Origin: Antedon bifida
Lineage: Eukaryota; Echinodermata; Crinoidea; Comatulida; Antedonidae
Assembly: GCA_963402885.1 (NCBI GenBank)
Contig: OY727096.1
Span: 15,047,820 to 15,111,819 of the forward strand
Length of the DNA stretch: 64,000 nucleotides
Direction: 5' to 3'
Part shown: positions 12,160 through 25,600 of the stretch, piece after piece
Numbering within the stretch: the first letter of the stretch is position 1
Layout of the letters: the number at the start of each line of letters is the position of its first letter
The notes under the pieces: generated by a model
Seen by the model: the letters and a program-made list of their open reading frames with translations, nothing else
Databases searched by the model: none
Told to the model about the DNA's origin: nothing
Translations under genes and position numbers: made by a program

Positions 12160-12500
12160 CTGTTTCTGCTGTATAATGCAAATTAACCGTTTATTTTAAA
12201 ATGGATTAAAAATAACAAGAGCGCATTTCTGCTCCGAAATAACCGGTTAAATCAATGGGTGGTCGTTGACAAAAATCGTTAAAATAACCCAAAATACAAT
12301 TGGTCCTGGCGGTTAATTCAAACGTTACTGCCATGTAGTTGACTCGGGGTCAGCAGCTGTCAATCAAACAACCGTTATTTTGTGTTGAAGCTAAAAGTTG
12401 CCCAGCGATAACCGGTTAAATTGCGTTCTAACACCGAACTTAATGGGTGTTTTTAACCGGTTATTTTGCGCTGCCTTTCAACCAGTTACCACAAATTTGT
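12160..12500. repeat. Repeat with several CCGGTTA motifs
   Basis: Contains several TAACCGGTTAAAT or CCGGTTATTTTG blocks, some inverted relative to each other. The segment CAGCGATAACCGGTTAAAT plus TTCTAACACC matches, in inverted orientation, the region at 15690-15860. A dispersed inverted-repeat element is likely. Confidence 0.45.
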
Positions 12501-12628
12501 CCTGCTTCTGCTCCCAAGAAAATGGAGTTAATTTATTCACACTGATTTTAACAAGTTATTTTTATGCAGCAGAAACAAGCCCCCAGTGTTCAGTCTAACT
12601 ATAGATATGTTATGAATTTGAAACTGAC

Positions 12629-12763
12629 CTTGACTTTGGTGTACATGAGTGACTGGACATCTTGGGGTTGCATCAACTTGAAGTGTCTGTTTCAAAGATA
12701 GAAGCTCTGTGCTAAGATTACGTAACTGCTCCCTAAGTAGTAATACTTCAGATGGAGAAACAA
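12629..12763 (-). CDS. Candidate coiled-coil exon of an unknown gene
   Basis: On the minus strand an acceptor (ATGCTTTTCAG) and a donor (CAAG/GTCAGT) bracket 135 bases, an exact multiple of three. It is open in the frame that needs one incoming base. It encodes a leucine-heptad-like stretch (EVLLLREQLRNLSTELLSLK) followed by a segment with Cys-Pro and several His. This resembles a coiled coil near a membrane or linker. It may belong with the first exon at 21514-21589 and with the exons at 2198 and 1526, but the linking exons are incomplete. Function unknown. Confidence 0.4.
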
Positions 12764-13883
12764 CTGAAAAGCATAAAAAGACAATAATATAATTCATAAA
12801 GTAAGAATTTGTATATATTACTATATATTTATGAGACATTTTAGAGTTGTTCCTCACCGTAATACAGATAAAGAAACTTTATTAATAGTAAAAGACTAAA
12901 TAATATATGGTACAAATTAAAAACAGTAGCTATTATAATATTATACAATATTTAAAAACGTCAATGTACATAACTAGATTTGAACTTTAACTAGTTTGGG
13001 TTATCCGCGCAAACGCAACATGCACATACATCAAAATATGTATAATTATTATGCCATCCTATGTCATGAATTAATATGTTTACAATGTGTTGAATTGTAC
13101 CATTTTGTGTCATAAAGCATAACAGTATTAATACGGAATACACTGTTGATGAAATTAGGAGACCCATCTTTTAATCCAATTTTTAACATGCTGCCGTCAT
13201 CAAAATGTAAGATAAAGACAGCAATTTCAGAAGATAATTATCTAAATAATTGCATTAAAGAAAATTTGAAGAATTTTTGGCACGAAAAAGCGAGATGAGC
13301 ACTATTTTAAATACGGTGAATTTTTACAAAAGAGATGAAAATCAGACTTTTTAAATTCAACTTGCCATATGATGACTTATGACATCAGATAGACATTTTT
13401 ATATGAATTCAAATCTACAATTCAACAGCTTCCATCAGTTTTAAATATGTGGGTCACTTTTCTTTCCGAGGAGCTACAACAGATTGAAATACTGTATACT
13501 ATATAGAAGAAATTAAGAAAGTCACGTTATTCTGATTGTAATGTAATAAAAATTCAAATTTTTGTAACGCTTAAATGCTTAAAATGGCCTGAAATGTATG
13601 CGAAATTGATTAGAAATTAATTTTGAAATACGCATACTTGTATAATTTTTTGCGTAGAATGCTCTTTTTATCATTTCAAAAGTTGCTCCATATTATGAAA
13701 TACACTTTTGTAAAGTTTCATTGAAAAATACATTTTTGTTCAGAATTTATGATCAACCATAACATTTTATAAAATCGCGCATAACTTACACTGCACGACT
13801 CTAACGTCATATAACAAAGTTTCCTGCATATCTACAGTTTAAGGTCAACCTTCTGTCAAAGTTATACAATCTTGTGTTGACAA

Positions 13884-14507
13884 GAGTTAGGGCGCGTTTA
13901 TACAACACGCTACTGTATTACACGCATATTCAACACGCCTACGAGAAGTGTGTTGTATAACATCGAAGAGATTCCGTGTAATGAGATTTTAATTGCAAAA
14001 AAGGCTACTTGGCTGAATCCTAAAATGTTGTGGATTCCCGGTTGCTGTTGGCGTGTTGGAAGTGTCCTCAGGGTATTGTTTTGACCTCTTGTTAAATAAA
14101 AGTATGTGCTGTGAAAATGTTGACCAAATCTAGTAGATAATTGTGCTTTTTTTTTATATTTTAACCGATTTAGCACTTAACATTAACGCAAATCAAATGT
14201 TGGCATAATTTGCCAAAATGTAGCATAGTTTTATCCTAATTCTAAAACTTTTTTTTTTTCTAATTTCAAAAGCAGATTTAAAAAATCGAAACGAAATCAT
14301 CCTTTATTAAAATCCTTAATAAACTCATTAATTCATAATGCATGCAAGTATATACAATTTAGGATTATGAACTACGGTATAACACGGTATTACGATTTAA
14401 TGTATAACTGCAAGGTTTTTGTGGGGTTGACCTCGGCCCCTGCAACACACTAAAAATTAAAGACGTGTTCAAATTTAGGGTGTTGTATAAACACAGCCTT
14501 AGAGATA
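13884..14507. mobile_element. Non-autonomous TIR element of about 620 bp
   Basis: The left end TTAGGGCGCGTTTATACAAC and the inverse of the right end (CTAAGGCTGTGTTTATACAAC, with AACAC following in both) match with few differences. GTTGTATAA recurs inside. The antisense open frame across it shows no domain. Target-site duplication not resolved. Confidence 0.55.
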
Positions 14508-15145
14508 CTGTACACACGACACCAAATTTGTGGAAAGAAACAAGAATAAGATAGGAAAAAAAGACCCTGACAGGGGTTATACGCCAAGTGTGGATAACCA
14601 ATTATCATTAAAATAATGATATGTACTTATGTAATAATATTACTATAATTTACTACAGTATTCTGACTAATAATGATAATATAATTTCTTTGTAAATAAT
14701 ATAATGAAAGGGCTGAGAAGCCAAGACTTGACTTGTATTATCTTCTGAAAACTTTAAAATTATGAATTTATATACCAATAAATTTATTTTCTTTTAAAAT
14801 ATTTTCTAATAAATAAAATTCAACAACAATAACATGGTTTGTTGACTTAAATACTGGTAAATATTTGAGCATTTACACACAGTGTGACATTTCTGTACTT
14901 GCTTATGAGTCCTTTGATAGTTGTAAACTACTAAATTATAACAATCAAACTATCAAGTAAGTCTAGACCTGATAACATAGCAAATTGAATGTATGTTTTT
15001 CCAATTGATATAAAAAACGAATAACTTGTGTTGTACAATGTACAATCACACTATCATTTTGTGTATATTCTATGTAATTTATTAGATTCCCGGCTAGCAT
15101 TTGTCAATGATTTAAGGTGAATATAACTGAATGTAGCTGTAGTAA

Positions 15146-15293
15146 ATAATGAATGTTTTGTATTCATTGAATGGAGAGAATATTTCAATTGACTGCTCTA
15201 TTTTCAACTCAGCTTTGCCTTTTAAAATAGAGCAGTCAATTTTTCAACTCATGAAATATTCTTCTATCCAACTGATAAACATTCATTATTTGT
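15146..15293. repeat. Long imperfect hairpin
   Basis: Three blocks pair in order with their inverses downstream: AAATAATGAATGTTT, GAATATTTCA and a 17-base block containing GACTGCTCTATTTT. They are separated by unpaired loops. This gives a fold of about 150 nucleotides with a short terminal loop. It could be a small MITE or a transcribed hairpin. Confidence 0.6.
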
Positions 15294-15689
15294 ATAATAA
15301 CAATAATATTGTACATGTAGTATTTTTCGTTTTTTCTTAGCATAGCCTACAATGTGTTTTGCGCAAATATTTACTATTAATTATTTTGCTAAATGTTATT
15401 TTTGTACATTTAATAAATTAAAATAATCTTTGCAATCACAAACAGTTTTCCATCTATTTCCTTTTAAGAATTAGGTGAACATATGATGGAAACATCATAA
15501 ATTATATTAATTATATTATCATATACCATTATGGTGTTGCTAGGTTACTAACAAGATTAAAACGATTAGATCCAGGGATAATCAAATAATTTGCAAAAAT
15601 GCAATGCATTGTGTCTGGTTGATAACTTAATAAAAAAAAAAACATTATGTAGATGGCAATATTATTTCTGAATGTTAGTTATGAATTAA

Positions 15690-15860
15690 GGTCCTATTTC
15701 TGCTCTGAAAAAAATAACCGAAAATTTTCAATTAACACCGGTTAAATGGCAGCCTAAAAAATGGCTAACCCAATCAATTGGGTGTTAGAATGCTATTTAA
15801 CCTGTTATTATCGCTGTGCAACATTTAGCTGCAACGGAAAATAATGGTTATTTGATCTTC
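15690..15860. repeat. Inverted relative of the 12160-12500 repeat
   Basis: Shares TTCTGCTC, ACCGGTTAAAT and GTGTTAGAATGC blocks with 12160-12500, mostly in the opposite orientation. Confidence 0.4.
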
Positions 15861-18109
15861 AATCAACTAAATGCACATCTTCAATGTTTGACCACCTGGA
15901 TTTTGGATAATGTTACCTGACTTTAAAATGTTTATTTTGGAGTACACATTTAGCATAAATGTAGTCGCTATTAAAATTATTTTTATAATGTGAAAACGAA
16001 ACATTGACGTTCAATTCGCCGGACCAGAACCGGTGTGAAAGACCCTTTAAACATACTCTATAAACATACTCTATGAACCTGTGACATACGTTTATGTACT
16101 AATTATGTCAGTTAACTACTAAATTAAATTTCTATTCTTGTCCGATTGACACTACTCAAACTTTACTATTTTTACCGCACTTTGGTTTCCACTTCTGCTG
16201 CTATGATCTGCATTTGGGTCAATCAACACATTTTAAAACGGTCAATGTTAAACAGTCATTCAACTTAAATAATAACATTGCCAACAGCAACTTATTGGTT
16301 GCATAAGGCAAACAAGATAGTTTTCATGGCTACAATGTCATTTGAGTGAAACATCATGTGGACATCTTCCACCTGGTCACATAATTAAAGTGTCCCTGAT
16401 ACAGTATAGTTACTACATGAAGAAGATAAGAAAGTGATAAAGAGGCCACACCATACATACCTATAGACTTTCCTCAAAGTCTGTAGTTATTGTCTTTTTT
16501 ATGTTAGTCCAACAGTCGGCATTTCAATTTTTGTCTGAACGAGCAGTAGTAGTGGTAGTAGTATGAAACGCCATATGTGGCAAAACATTTATCTATTTAC
16601 TAATATTATTAAGTCAAATCTGTCTGGAACCTAGACAACATACCTAATTACAATAAGACTATTATTTCGCTTTTACACTCATTTTTTTTACATTGCCTTA
16701 AAAAATTATGAATTTTACACACACCGGGCCATGAAAACGCCAGTGGTGACGCCCAGTGATACCCCAGTTTTGCTAGGCGATGTGAACGAGGTATTATTTT
16801 AGCAGTCCTTACAGTAATTGTTTAATTATAAACTTTATCAATCTGTTATTGATGTACTGTACTGTACTGTATATAAATTTGGTATAATAAGACAGAGAAA
16901 AACCATCATTACATCTAGTAATACAGTATACTACGAAATTAATTATCAATTCATTTATACACTATAAGGAAATCTGTAATGGTCCTGTTTCCTGTTACTT
17001 TTATTATGAAATGTTTATCAAATATTTCTTGCCTTCAATTTCAAATGGAATTGAATGATTTAGAATGATTATGTAGGTTTTCTTTTCCACTTAATGTTAT
17101 AAATTACTGTTTAAAGTTTTGTAGCTGTCAAATTTTATTGAATAATATCACGTAGAACAAGTTACAATGATGTTGGTCAAAATATGTTTTACGAGGACCT
17201 CTTGCTATCAATAATACATTATATTTTTTTTATTAATCACAAACCTATAAACATATGTTTTACATTTTTTTAAATGTCAATTAAAATAATCATTCATTCA
17301 AAATGTACTTCACGTCTGTACTTTTCTATAAAATAATTTTAAAATATGTTTAATTTCAGAGAATCTATCAATCTAGTATGTTGCGTCCTAATGAAGATGT
17401 TCTAAATTAAAACAAACACCCATTTGGCAGGCAGGTGTTAGGGTCAATAAAGAGAGCAACACAGGTGGGACCCCTAATCCCCTTCAGGGGGGATTTATCT
17501 CCAAAAGTCAATATAAAAGCTTGCCTTCAGGCATGAGGTAAGGTTCTTTCACTAAGGTTAATTCAATGCTAGAAGGAAGGTTACAGACATTGCAAAAAAC
17601 ATTATTATAGATTTTTTGAAAACTGCTTATCTCTCGTCTTTTCTGTATACACGCACAACTGTCTTTGATCAAATTTCCACCTACTGTATTCACTGAAAAA
17701 ACCATGATAGGGTTACAGTACACATTAGATAAATAGATTATATAAACAATGGTAGTTTCATGTCCACTCTCTCATCAAATTTTGTTGCATGATTTTTTTT
17801 AAATACTAAATTTGGCAATTAATTTGGATCCAAAAAAAGGGTCGTATCCAGTGTTTTAGGTTTTTACAGTAAATGGCGATTTGACTCTGAAACTGTTATT
17901 CTATCATGTTAGTATATTACAACAGCTAATAGTTACAAAAGCTTCTTTTATGAAATTAAACTTTGAGTTTATTTAGATGATTTATCATTTATTTATCAGC
18001 AATTACTTTATATCCTAATTGAAAAACTTTATGCAGTTTTCCTATTTAAACTGATTAATATCAGGTGCGAACCATGATTTCTACCAGATCACATTATTTT
18101 ACTACCTAC
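15861..18109. other. No gene seen
   Basis: AT-rich non-coding sequence, probably intronic to a minus-strand gene if the 21514 exon is real. A 32-base minus-strand segment near 16165-16210 has an acceptor-like and a donor-like edge and an open frame, but is too short to trust. Confidence 0.3.
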
Positions 18110-18168
18110 CTGTACAAGGAGCAAGCCAATGATTCCGTTGTGGGAATTACCAAGATAACACACACCAC
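18110..18168 (-). CDS. Candidate second exon of an unknown gene
   Basis: On the minus strand, 59 bases lie between an acceptor (TGATGCTCTCAG) and a donor (ACAG/GTAGGT). It reads two bases plus 19 codons with the product VCYLGNSHNGIIGLLLVQ. The incoming phase matches exactly the outgoing phase of the exon at 21514-21589. No similarity is recognised, so support is splice sites and phase only. Confidence 0.3.
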
Positions 18169-19501
18169 CTGAGAGCATCAAGGTGCATTCTCATGAGAGC
18201 TCCTACCTGAGTAGGAATGTGTTTAATGGCCCACCTATGGTTCGTTATAATGCTAGCCTATATTGAGTAATATTAAAATGATAGATAATATAATATTGGC
18301 ATGCTGTGTTCCAGTTTCATGTCAATAATACCATCCTGTCTCTTATGCTTATGCAAAACAGTTTTAGATAAGTAAACTATGTCCAGAATATTAAGACATT
18401 TCTGTGCAATCAGTACAATTTTTCCAGCTTGGTATAAAGCAAGTTTCTAACAGTACTTCCTACATGTTTTGTCAATAGAATTCTTGTAAGGCCTTGTTTA
18501 ACAAGAGCACATGTACAGTACGCGCACATATATTGTACCAAAAACATACTCCTTGTTTTAAGAGGCCATGCCTCAACATGCATAATAAAGAATTAGACTT
18601 GCATAGATAAACATGCAAGTCTTCCATCTTGTTTTCTTATCTCTGAGTGTTCTAAAGTACTGTACTGTATGTTCTTATAAAGTCAAGTGTAGTATAGTGA
18701 CAGCATAGTATTTGCATGAATACACCATCTATACATAGATATTAATAGGGACAGCACTCTAAGAGCACAACTCAACAAGTGGGAAAACTGTACATGCATG
18801 ATACAGAAAAAAATCTATAATTTTTTTTGAGGAATTATTAATTAATGGGTAAGGAACCAGATCCCATCAGACCAAAAAAGTAATCATCGTATAGAATCAG
18901 ACTAGCTTACAATTACATCATCCAGTGTTTTTACATTTCTTGTCCTGCAAGGTACTTGTTTACAAAAACACACAAAAAGTGTAAAATGGCCATGTTGACA
19001 CCTACAATTGCTAATGAATAAACACAATAAAGTGAAGCTGAAATGGTAAGATCGACTCTACAATAACATGCACAAATCTAAGCTGTAAACCTGACACATG
19101 AGCCTATTATAAAACAAAACATAGAGGAAACAATTGTGACAAACACAATACCTTAATCTCAATTTATTGTTAAACTTAAACCTAGGTTTAAAGCTGTTTG
19201 TGTCGGGTATACAAGGCTGAACTAATGACTAATGTATTCAAAGAGTTTCGTTTATGTATGATTAATTTGGTTGAGTAATTTAATTGCCTATGAGTTAATG
19301 ACTTTAGGTGATGCTTGTACAATTTTTAGCATGCTCTTTTTTTAAGAGTTCATTCGCATCCTACTGTTATTATAAATATTCAAGAATCAATTAATATTAA
19401 TAACAAATTACACTTTTTCTGCTCCAAACATTAATACAGTTGGCAGATTTAGAAATGGGCTCCGCCACATCTACAAAATTTTGAATATTTGTTATCATCC
19501 T

Positions 19502-19690
19502 TGGGTAGCCGAGTGGTTATAACACTTGACTGTCATACAGAGAGACCCGGGTTCAATTCCTGATAACTCCCAGTCTACTGTACTCAGCTGTAAATGAGTA
19601 CCTGGTTAAAAATACTTATAAGGCGGCATGAAAAGGAACTGGCCACCCTACCACATAATACCGAGGCTTATTAAAATGAGCTCCTAACAG
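19502..19690 (+). repeat. tRNA-derived SINE, copy 1
   Basis: Starts TGGGTAGCCGAGTGG (A-box-like) and has GGGTTCAATTCC (B-box-like) about 43 bases on. A body follows with CTCCCAGTC, GGAACTGGCCA and a tail with GAGCT...AACAGCTC. A second copy with the same order of blocks is at 55472-55660. The anticodon arm does not fold as a working tRNA. Confidence 0.75.
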
Positions 19691-21513
19691 CTCAGAAATT
19701 AATACAAGATTTACCGATAATATAACAAAATTTCAATCAATTTGACATTCTAACACCTGATGATTGAAGAGTGGTTTTTATCACCTTCATGAAACAATCT
19801 GTAGTGTGTAAATAAAATGTTGAAAGTTTAACTTGAGTCATTAATTTATCTAAATGTTTTTATCTTTCTGGCTCCTCCACTGGTTGACAATATAAATATG
19901 ATGAAAGGGTTAAATTGAAGTGTTGGCATAAATATTGTCTGATGATGAGACAGGTGAAACAAATTTACTTTTATGGGATAAAGTGTATTGCAGAAGAATT
20001 TAAATCAAGGAAACGAATGAAAAAAAAAAAACAAAAAAAAAAAAAAAAAACCCATGCAGTGATGACTTGAAGAAATTGGGAGGGCATGACATGTACCATA
20101 CAGAAATGTATGGTCTACTTACGAGCCCGACAAGACAGGTGATTATGATTGCGATGTGCGACTATATTCAATGAAGTTTATGCACAATAAAGGAAGATAA
20201 TGATGATTTTGCTGAGTAAATATAAAAAAACCCAGTGATATACTAGAAATAAATTAATAAACAGTGAAGATGAGCGAAAAAATTGAGTTTCCTATTCTAG
20301 ATATGAACCTGGAATCTTAAGTTTCGATTAATTATACTGTACAATAGTTGGAAAAAAGTGAAGAGTAATGTTGTTTTAATCTCAAAAGAAAAAAAACAAA
20401 CTCATACACAAACTCTTCAAGAGTCACTTCTCATTTACTGGGCATTAATAATTCTATTTATAGCAAATTTGTGGCAATGATAATTTCTTAATATATACAG
20501 GGATTTGTAAATACCTACCTACCTACCTGATCGATAATTTATGGCCCAGGCCTTATATACACTTAATACTGAATATGAAAGTAAACAGCGTAAGAAAAAC
20601 TCAAAGAACAACACGTTTCGTTTTGTCATTGACTATTCACGCTGAACAAGCGAGAAAAAATCACTTTGCCTGATAAAAAGATTTTAGGTAGTTGAATGAA
20701 AAGCAGTCAAGTGGAACAGTTTGACTTCTGCATGTAACAACAAATTATGTTTGCATGGCAAAGTTAATAAACTATCAAAACAGTTTAAAATTGCTATAGC
20801 TACATTTTGTAGTTTGGGGAAATATCAAAAAGCAGTTACCAGTTAGGCTACTAAATCACATCAGAGGTCAAGAAAAAAAGGTAGTTTCTTTAAATTATGT
20901 TTTAAACTGGAAATAGAGTTAAAGTTTTAAAGCAACGACCTTATTTTGTAATGGTAAATAAAATAAATGAAACAACCCTAAAGTAAGTAACTTAACAATT
21001 AGTAGTATCAATATTAAGTCCTTGGAATAAAGATGTTCTGCCCAACTCTTGTTCACTTTTACATCCCAATTTTTGTATTGCCATAAGGCAATATCATCTA
21101 GAAGACATTTTGACCAATTTTAATTCCTTACTGTGAAAAAAGGTGCAATCAAATTTCAGGTTACAAATCCAATTATCAAATAAATTAATGAAATTGAATT
21201 TTATTTTCTTTAATACATCTGTTATTTACAATCAATGGTCTTATTATTAAATAGACTCAAATAAAATGTGGTAGCAATAAATGACCACAATTTATGATTA
21301 ACATACAGTAGTCAAACAGGGAATACGTGGAACTACATTGCCACACACACTGTACCCAGGTGCAGACAGTACCAATATTAACAACAGTACATCCTTATAT
21401 ATTATCAGTATTAATAATAAATAGTCAATAATATGACAATTATTATAATTAATTGTCCAAATTAATAATAAATTGCAATCATTGTGCATGCATGAATGAA
21501 TCATATACTGTAC
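19691..21513. other. No gene seen; includes a poly(A) tract
   Basis: Non-coding. An A-rich run at about 20018-20050 may be a retroelement tail. A cluster of TACC repeats lies near 20512-20528. Confidence 0.3.
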
Positions 21514-21589
21514 CTCCTTCCACTTGAGCCTTTTCTTGGTTCATTTCTTTAAAGTATTTATCTAGCATAAAATTTCTTGTTGAAGCCAT
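21514..21589 (-). CDS. Candidate first coding exon of an unknown gene
   Basis: A minus-strand ATG opens MASTRNFMLDKYFKEMNQEK and continues to a GGAG/GTACAG donor. The peptide is charged and not low complexity. Sequence upstream (about 21600-21750) is richer in G and C than its surroundings and could be a promoter or 5' UTR. Phase matches the exon at 18110-18168. Product unknown. Confidence 0.4.
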
Positions 21590-22424
21590 CTCGAACAATA
21601 AGTCAATCAAGGTTTCTGTACAATTGTAAGGCCAGGTCTGACCTGGACGAGTCAAGCCTACCTAACCTTGCCTAGCTTCCAGTACAGTTACCGATTGTCT
21701 GCTGGCTGAGGCCCAGTCCAGGTAGGCACGTCCGAGTTGATTTTAGCAAAATCAGGCGAAGCAAAACGTCTTTGGAGCCATAACTTTCCAGTTAAATGTA
21801 TTAAAAAGTAATTCTTTCATTAAATATCAATTAGGCTTAGTCCATTATTACATTGTGACGAAACTTGCCTCCAAGTTTGCAGAGATCTTCAAATAAACGG
21901 CTAAGCACAAGACACAAGAAAAGACAGCTCACTGAAGCATGATAAAACAGGCTACACCATTTATAGTTTACACGATTTTTGTTTACAAAAATATAACTAA
22001 TCTGAATAAATAAAATAATTGTAATTCAACCTATATATTCATGTAAATTTTGATTTAAGTTGTCATATGAATGAAAATAATAAATGAATCATTCTTTTTC
22101 TTAATTCATACACACACTCAATAACGCGGAAAAAAAACCACCCAATGTAATATGGAATAGTCTAAAAACTTTCTTGAATCAATTATCTGTGATAGAGGGG
22201 GTTGTTTATGATTACATATCGACAAACCATGAATTCATTTTGTTAGTATAACTACAGCAATTTATTGTACAAATAGGCCTACTACTATTTACCAAGTAGA
22301 ACTAATATCGCACTCCTCTCCATCCCTCAAATGCGATGTTGACATAAGCTATATTTTACAATTAAACATTAAACATCATTTCATATCATATAATACAAAA
22401 GAAAATAAAGCCAACTAAGTAAAT

Positions 22425-22600
22425 ATAGCTTTGTTCCCATTAGGTCTACTTTGGACGCAACGCAAGGACGTAACCACACCGCAAGTAATTTGACCAATCA
22501 CGACGAAATGGATAATCCGAACTGTCGCTTGTAAGGCTTGGTCAACTCAATTTGCGTTTGGGCCTACGTCGTTGAGTTGCGCCCAAGTGCGAAAAAAAAG
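22425..22600. mobile_element. Small MITE, family with CGCAACG ends, copy 1
   Basis: Contains GTTCCCATTA, GGACGCAACGCAAGGACG, TTTGACCAATCACGA and an inverted GCGTTTGGGCC/GTTGAGTTGCGCCC end. Related copies are at 23255-23420 and 57248-57410, all centred on a GACCAATCAC-like or GACAATCATGAC core. Confidence 0.6.
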
Positions 22601-22694
22601 ACTTAGAAAGAAATTAACACACTTATGATATGAAATGGTTTATGGAATCACAATTTTAAAAAAAAACACCGTTCCGTCAGTTATCACAGTTATA

Positions 22695-25600
22695 CTAAAC
22701 GTCTGTATTGTTCGTCATTGGCGCGCTATTGTCTCCAGCAGTATCATGAGAACCAGCAATTTCGTACCGATTATTACGACGATACGATTGTCCGCGACAA
22801 ATTAAACAATTCAGAAAACAGCACATAAACTGTTTTAAATCACCAGTACGAACAGCGAAAAATAGAAAGACAAACAAGCCTTGAAGAGAATTAAATATAC
22901 AAAATAAAAGCTGCGAATAAAACTTGACGGATGAACCACCAGCCATGGCTGCAAACCCGAAAATCCAGGTGAGGCCTAACAAGATGGAGAGGCCGATAGC
23001 AGTGACAGCTTGTTCTTTGGCAATTGTAATCTTTCCCTTATCTTGTATTCTTGCTACTCTGTGATTGTTTGAACAGAGAATTACTCGTATGACGAGTATG
23101 AAAATGATGAAGTTATTGAGAAACAAAACTCCGATTACCGCAAGATTGCCAAAGTATAATACAGGACCTGGTTTCAAGAAACAGCTGTATGAAAATAAAA
23201 TGTAAAGATTTAATAAATAAAGGTAAACAATAAGTATATGAGCATGAAGACGTGTCCATTGTACCGAAATGCAAAGCTTAGATCACATTTGGACGCAACG
23301 ACACGTCACAACGTAGGTGCAACGCAAGAGTTTGACAATCATGACGGCGCGATGGACTATCCGACTTGCATTGTACATACGTCGTCGTTGCGTTACGTCC
23401 AAGTGGTAACCAAGCAATAATCCTGGAGCTGCCCTTTAACACTTAATTTAATAATAAAGGCATTGTACAAGTTTGCGTTTGACTAAAGGCCAATTCCGGG
23501 TTTAAATTCACCAGTTTAAAAAACGTATTATGAACTTATAATACGATACTTATATAAACTTATTATGAACTTTTAACACGATACTTATATAAACTTATAA
23601 TACGATAACAATATTTTTAACTTACTAATGTTCAGTTGAATAACTATCTATACTTAAACATAATGACGTCACCACTGGAATTAAAGGAAACCCTAAAAGG
23701 TAAAATAACAATCTGGTTTTATTGAAAGAGTTCTTTAATTTGGGTGCATAATTGTTTTGATTGATTTGCATATTTTAAAAATATCACGGTTTACTTGTTT
23801 AACAAACTGAAAGGAAGATGAAAACATACACATTTTAAATTACTGTTGAGCAAAAGTGTATACATACCCCATCCAAAGACGTAGGCTTTAAACTTGAATT
23901 TATTTACGTACGTTGGAAATATTCTTACCAACGATACGTATATATTTACTGCTTGCACTGTCATCCATGATAATGATGAAATTGTAAAGTAGTGAAGTAG
24001 ACCGGAGATTATGACGCAGATGTCAGCGTTGTCTGTTTGGTCAATGCCAACAACGAAGATAAGGTAAAGAAAAAATAGAGATATAGCGAAGTTGATCAAT
24101 ATCAACCTCGGACGAACTAAATGTTGTTCTCTGCAAAAACAATAACATAAATGAAAAAAATTAAACAACACTCTGCGTGTAAACATCTGCGCATGTTCTT
24201 AAAGCGAACGTTTGGACATGCACATCACCTGTTTTGTAGTTACGTAACATATTAAATAAACTATCCATTTTTTATTATCTTTATCATTATTATTTTTCCA
24301 TAGGTTAATGTTCAGACAATAATTAATAAGAGTTTTTTTTTAATATAATATTAAAACTTAAAATAGGCGGGAAAAGACGGGAAAAGAGGCAGAGGTAGGC
24401 CACGGTTTACATGGACAACCAACATAAAGAATGGACAAAAATGAGTTATGAGAAGTGTGTGAGAAAGGCGCAGCTGAGGAAAGAATGGAAATTCATGACA
24501 GCCAATCTGCTTCGAGCGGAGGACACCGACAGGTGACAGGTGAATAAAACTGCAATAAAAATGCAATAAATTGGGGTGAAAATACACACCTATAATTTGA
24601 AATAAGGCTCAGACTTACCTTGAAAATGGCAAGACACATCGCATATATATCTGTGTGAATATTGTTAAAATCAATGCTATAATTGACACAAAGCAACCAA
24701 TCAGGCTTAGCATTGTTAACACGTCACTTTTCGTGCTATCAATAGGAGTTTGTCCCTGATGATCCTAACAGAAAGATGGATTATTTATTATAAAAAAAAG
24801 GCTACAATGGGATCTTACTAATGGTTTACTAAATGATGCATGTGTAATAAGTCTTTAAACCAATTCAATAAACAAAAATTATAACAGATAATTATTCTAG
24901 TAATTAGATTCAGGTTATTCTTAGTATTGCAAATATAATTAATATGCAAATTAACATGTCCAGTGTGTGCAGTATTTGATTGAATACTCCATCCTGACGC
25001 TTGCTGCCTCCACGGCAGTCGGTATAATAGAAGTCTCATTTGTACAATCGAGTCTCCTACAATTTGTAATACTAAATTGAATGTTCAAAGATGAACAAAT
25101 CAGAATGAATCTCACAATTGTTGTATCACGGTACTTCTTAGCATGACGTCATTATTGTTACATAAATTGGGATTGGAGTTTCATTGTTTCCCAACGTGGT
25201 TAACACTATAATATAGGCCTATACTGTAATGTGATTATCTTTAATTACCAATTCATTTGTCATTATATTTTTCCGTAACCGCAAACAGACAATTTGTTGT
25301 ATACAACCATTTCCGCGTAGACTTTGTTTATTACGCATAGGCCATAAGTATGTATTCATTGCATGTGTAATAGTAGGCCTATAACATAACAAGCATCCGA
25401 TTGTGTAAATTAGCTAATAAATTGACATGAGAAAATAGTATGACCGGAAGAAGATGGGTAAAATGATTGGCGTGTAAACTATCATGCCACAGGAAAAAAC
25501 GACCATAAAACACGTAATACATAATAAAAGACTATTACAGAGAAAACACGTCTTACCACTAAAACAGCAAAGTTGGTAAGATGGTTACAATGACAGTTGA

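Noticed and set aside
13910..14176. 88-codon antisense open frame
   Set aside because: It lies inside a TIR element and shows no transposase motif.
19502..19575. tRNA gene
   Set aside because: A- and B-box words are present but no proper cloverleaf forms, and the same sequence plus a body recurs at 55472. It is a SINE.
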